Origin: JANMZO01 sp963763135
Lineage (GTDB): Bacteria > Actinomycetota > Acidimicrobiia > Acidimicrobiales > JANYDT01
Reading direction: 5' to 3'
Assembly (NCBI GenBank): GCA_963763135.1
Contig: CAVXNJ010000010.1
Span: 186,001 to 250,000, forward strand
DNA: 64,000 nucleotides
Under the pieces are notes generated by a model. The model saw nothing but the letters and a program-made list of their open reading frames with translations, ran no database searches and was not told where the DNA came from. Made by a program: the position numbers and the translations under genes. This document shows, one piece after another, positions 62,058 through 64,000 of the stretch; the stretch's first letter is position 1, and every line of letters begins with the position of its first letter.

Positions 62058-62094
62058 CGCGAGCCATTCTGCCTCGGTTTTCGCTCCGAGAAGG

Positions 62095-63099
62095 TCAGGC
62101 GGGCGACGACACGCGGAGGTTCGCGTCGGCGTTCGCGCTGACGTTGGCGCTGGCACGAGATGCCGCGTAGACGGTGTGGACGGCCAACGCCACAAACACG
62201 ATCGATCCGCCGATGAGCGCGGCGACTCCGGGGTACTCGCTTCGGAACAGCCAAACCCAGATCGGCCCCATGATCGGCTCCAGCATGGAGAGCAGCGCCA
62301 CGTCGGTAGCCGGCGCCCCACTTGCGGCGACACTGAAGATGGCGAGCCCGATACCGAGCTGCGCAAACCCGAAGAGCATGAGCAGGATGAAGTCGTGGCG
62401 ATTGACGTCGAACGGATGGGCGAAGGGCACCGCAATGACTGCACTGATCACGGTTGCAAGAAGCATCGCCGGAATCATCGAGATCTCGGCGTGCTGACGG
62501 ATCGTGACCGTTCCGTAACCGAACGCCAGCGGAATCACGAGGGCGATCAGTGCGCCGGTCATCGATGTGCCGCTCCGGGAACCCGACACCATGTAACCGA
62601 CACCGATCACCGTGACGGCGATCGCCACCCAGGTGTAGTTGCGGACCCGTTCGCCGATCAACACCCAGGCCATGATCGCTGCCGCCAGCGGGCTGAGCGA
62701 GAAGATCACGAGGACAATGGCCACGCTCGTTCGGGAAAGCGCCACGACCATCCCGATCGACGACGCCGCAAAAGCCGCGGCCACGCTGTATCCAGGCAGA
62801 CCCATGGTTCGCACCGCCCGAACAGCGTTGGACTTTTCCTTCCAGATGATCAGGCCCACCAGGCTCACGCCGGCCGACACCGAACGCCAGAACACGGTGG
62901 TCCAGGCATGGGGGTGTTGGAGGCTCCGAACGAAGAGCCCGCCGGTACTGAACATGAGCGCCGACACGATCAGGAGAACAATTGAGAGCGTCGAGGCCCG
63001 GCCACCTTCAGGGACGTGGGTGATCGCGATTCCCGCTTCCCCGGAAACCGCGTGCACATCGTCGACATGCCCTGCGTTGGATTCAGCGCGAATGTCCAT
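62095..63099 (-). CDS. EamA/DMT-family transporter (10 TM)
   Basis: The 334-aa membrane protein has ten hydrophobic segments in two EamA halves. The first half has SALMFSTGGLFVRSLQHPHAWTTVFWRS and the second SMLEPIMGPIWVWLFRSEYPGVAALIGG, the GxxxVxxEP-like end typical of the family. It would export or import a small metabolite such as an amino acid or drug. The N-terminal ~35 residues are soluble and the C-terminus is Ala/Ser/Asn-rich (SRASANVSANADANLR). Its leader contains a 60-bp tandem duplication at 63109-63224. Confidence 0.87.
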   Translation of the reverse strand: MDIRAESNAGHVDDVHAVSGEAGIAITHVPEGGRASTLSIVLLIVSALMFSTGGLFVRSLQHPHAWTTVFWRSVSAGVSLVGLIIWKEKSNAVRAVRTMGLPGYSVAAAFAASSIGMVVALSRTSVAIVLVIFSLSPLAAAIMAWVLIGERVRNYTWVAIAVTVIGVGYMVSGSRSGTSMTGALIALVIPLAFGYGTVTIRQHAEISMIPAMLLATVISAVIAVPFAHPFDVNRHDFILLMLFGFAQLGIGLAIFSVAASGAPATDVALLSMLEPIMGPIWVWLFRSEYPGVAALIGGSIVFVALAVHTVYAASRASANVSANADANLRVSSPA

Positions 63100-63108
63100 C
63101 CTGTCTAT

Positions 63109-63224
63109 TCTTCACGGAAATTGAACCGGGCGTGAAATCCACGATTCGTAATGGACCTTACGGCGTTTTCTTCACGGAAATTGAACCGGGCGTGAAATCC
63201 ACAATTCGTAATGGATTTTGCGGC
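63109..63224. repeat. 60-bp tandem leader duplication
   Basis: Unit 63109-63164 and unit 63169-63224 match with few changes (TTCTTCACGGAAATTGAACC at the start). Each holds inverted TTCACG and CGTGAA arms on the leader strand. It precedes the EamA gene and could be a doubled regulatory element. Confidence 0.9.
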
Positions 63225-63255
63225 TTCCACGAATGATCGTCTGCTGACTCCGGTC

Positions 63256-63918
63256 CTACGCGGACCGACCGGTGACGTATCGGACCCCAATCTGGTCCGT
63301 GAAGTCTTCGTTGCCCGGCATGTACGGCCTCGGTTCGCTCCACTGCGCCTCCGCGAGGTGCCCGTCGTCGAGCAGCCCGGTGACGACGGCCGAAAAGTCC
63401 TGCTCGTCCCACAGGTCGCTGCGGTGGGTGAAGCAGATCGCTCCTCCGGGTTGGGCGACCCGACACATATCAAGAATCAGCTTGCGCGGGTCCCATGCGT
63501 AACTCAGCACACCCACGCACACAACGGCCGCGAAGTGGTTGTCGGGAAACGGGAGCGGGGCTTCGTTGAAGTCATGACGCCGCACCTCCCGGTAATTGCC
63601 ACCCTCTCGGGCCACTGCGAGCGATGCCTCCGAGAGGTCGATGCCCTCGAGGTCGGTGAACCCTTCCGCCCGCAACGCGCGTCCGGTCAGCCCGATGCCG
63701 CAGCCGATATCGAGGACCGGTCCACCAACGCCCATCGCAGCCAGTCGGCGGGCAGCTTCGAACGGTGCGTCGTACCGCCACTCCCCGACGAGTTCGGCTT
63801 CGTACGTAGCGGCCCACCCGTCGTAATGACTGGCGATGTCGGCGGAATCGGTAAGCGGCCTCCGCAGCCAGCTTTTGTCATCGTCGGAATGTGCGTCGGG
63901 CTGGGAGTCGGAGGCCAT
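63256..63918 (-). CDS. Class I SAM-dependent methyltransferase
   Basis: The 220-aa methyltransferase has motif I GGPVLDIGCGIGLTGRALRAEG, motif II TDLEGIDLSEASL, NEAPLPFPDNHFAAVVCVGVLSYAWDP as motif IV, and VAQPGGAICFTHRS. It is similar to Williams-Beuren-type and ubiquinone-type methyltransferases. Start ATG 63918 is preceded by a GGGCGG stretch. The substrate is unknown. The gene is upstream of the EamA leader on the same strand, 156 bases away. Confidence 0.83.
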   Translation of the reverse strand: MASDSQPDAHSDDDKSWLRRPLTDSADIASHYDGWAATYEAELVGEWRYDAPFEAARRLAAMGVGGPVLDIGCGIGLTGRALRAEGFTDLEGIDLSEASLAVAREGGNYREVRRHDFNEAPLPFPDNHFAAVVCVGVLSYAWDPRKLILDMCRVAQPGGAICFTHRSDLWDEQDFSAVVTGLLDDGHLAEAQWSEPRPYMPGNEDFTDQIGVRYVTGRSA

Positions 63919-64000
63919 GGCCGCCCATACTGCCCGACATCCCACGGCACCGCCCGTTCGTCCGAGGCCCGTCCACTCATAAAGGTAGGGAAAACCTCAC

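Noticed and set aside
63105..63473. Frame encoding two copies of a 20-residue peptide (GFHARFNFRE)
   Set aside because: It arises because the leader duplication is exactly 60 bases. The rest of the frame is the wrong frame of the methyltransferase gene.

Overview
The window is about two-thirds G+C and densely packed. No intergenic gap reaches 300 bases. The largest are 16980-17265, 37482-37752, 9288-9538, 43542-43791, 40126-40359, 14658-14884 and 8262-8483. The gene set points to a high-GC actinobacterium, most likely of the Acidimicrobiia type: F420-type luciferase-like and PPOX flavoproteins, an NDMA-type alcohol dehydrogenase, DUF3039, several CaiB/BaiF CoA-transferases, paired MaoC dehydratases, and secreted proteins with Thr-rich linkers. 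The lineage is an inference from gene content. I saw no rRNA, tRNA, CRISPR, phage or transposase gene.

Layout. 1-8.3 kb: a partial gene, a lipoprotein, a large LuxR-type ATPase regulator broken by a frameshift, a solitary DNA methyltransferase and a secreted M6-like metalloprotease. 8.4-28.8 kb: scattered metabolism and transport, including enoyl-CoA hydratase, a MaoC pair, acetyltransferases, a dimethylargininase with an F420-type oxidoreductase, two MFS exporters, amidase, SDR, deaminase, methyltransferases, a double CoA-transferase, a cystathionine gamma-synthase-like enzyme and an A-family DNA polymerase. 28.9-37.5 kb: a CoA-transferase, a DUF2231 membrane protein, a minus-strand block (two Thr/Lys-rich anchored proteins, ApbE flavin transferase, ferric-reductase-like membrane protein, then a response regulator and histidine kinase), a PPOX protein and a lone ABC-type binding protein. 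37.7-43.5 kb: a plus-strand catabolic set of double CoA-transferase, CoxL-like molybdenum hydroxylase and TauD-type dioxygenase. 43.8-47.8 kb: alcohol dehydrogenase and larB-larC-larE for the nickel-pincer cofactor. 47.9-57.6 kb: the most unusual block, five collinear genes forming two versions of the circularly permuted ATP-grasp / alpha-E / transglutaminase system. 57.7-64 kb: secreted proteins, one multidomain and frameshifted, then DUF3039, an EamA transporter and a methyltransferase.

The ATP-grasp, alpha-E and transglutaminase genes are known from comparative genomics as a probable peptide-ligating or amide-forming system of unknown product. Here one version is split over three genes and the other is fused. 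One ATP-grasp enzyme carries a Ser/Gln/Thr repeat tail whose stop codon lies inside the DNA repeat array. larBCE supplies a racemase-type cofactor, but no larA is present here.

At the DNA level three signals stand out. A roughly 54-bp palindromic element occurs three times between genes. Leader regions carry tandem duplications: 71-bp spacing before the CoxL-like gene and 60-bp before the EamA gene. A degenerate 12-base motif, TANGYRCRCTTA, recurs inside genes, nearly always in the same codon phase, using A/T-ending codons unusual for such a GC-rich genome.
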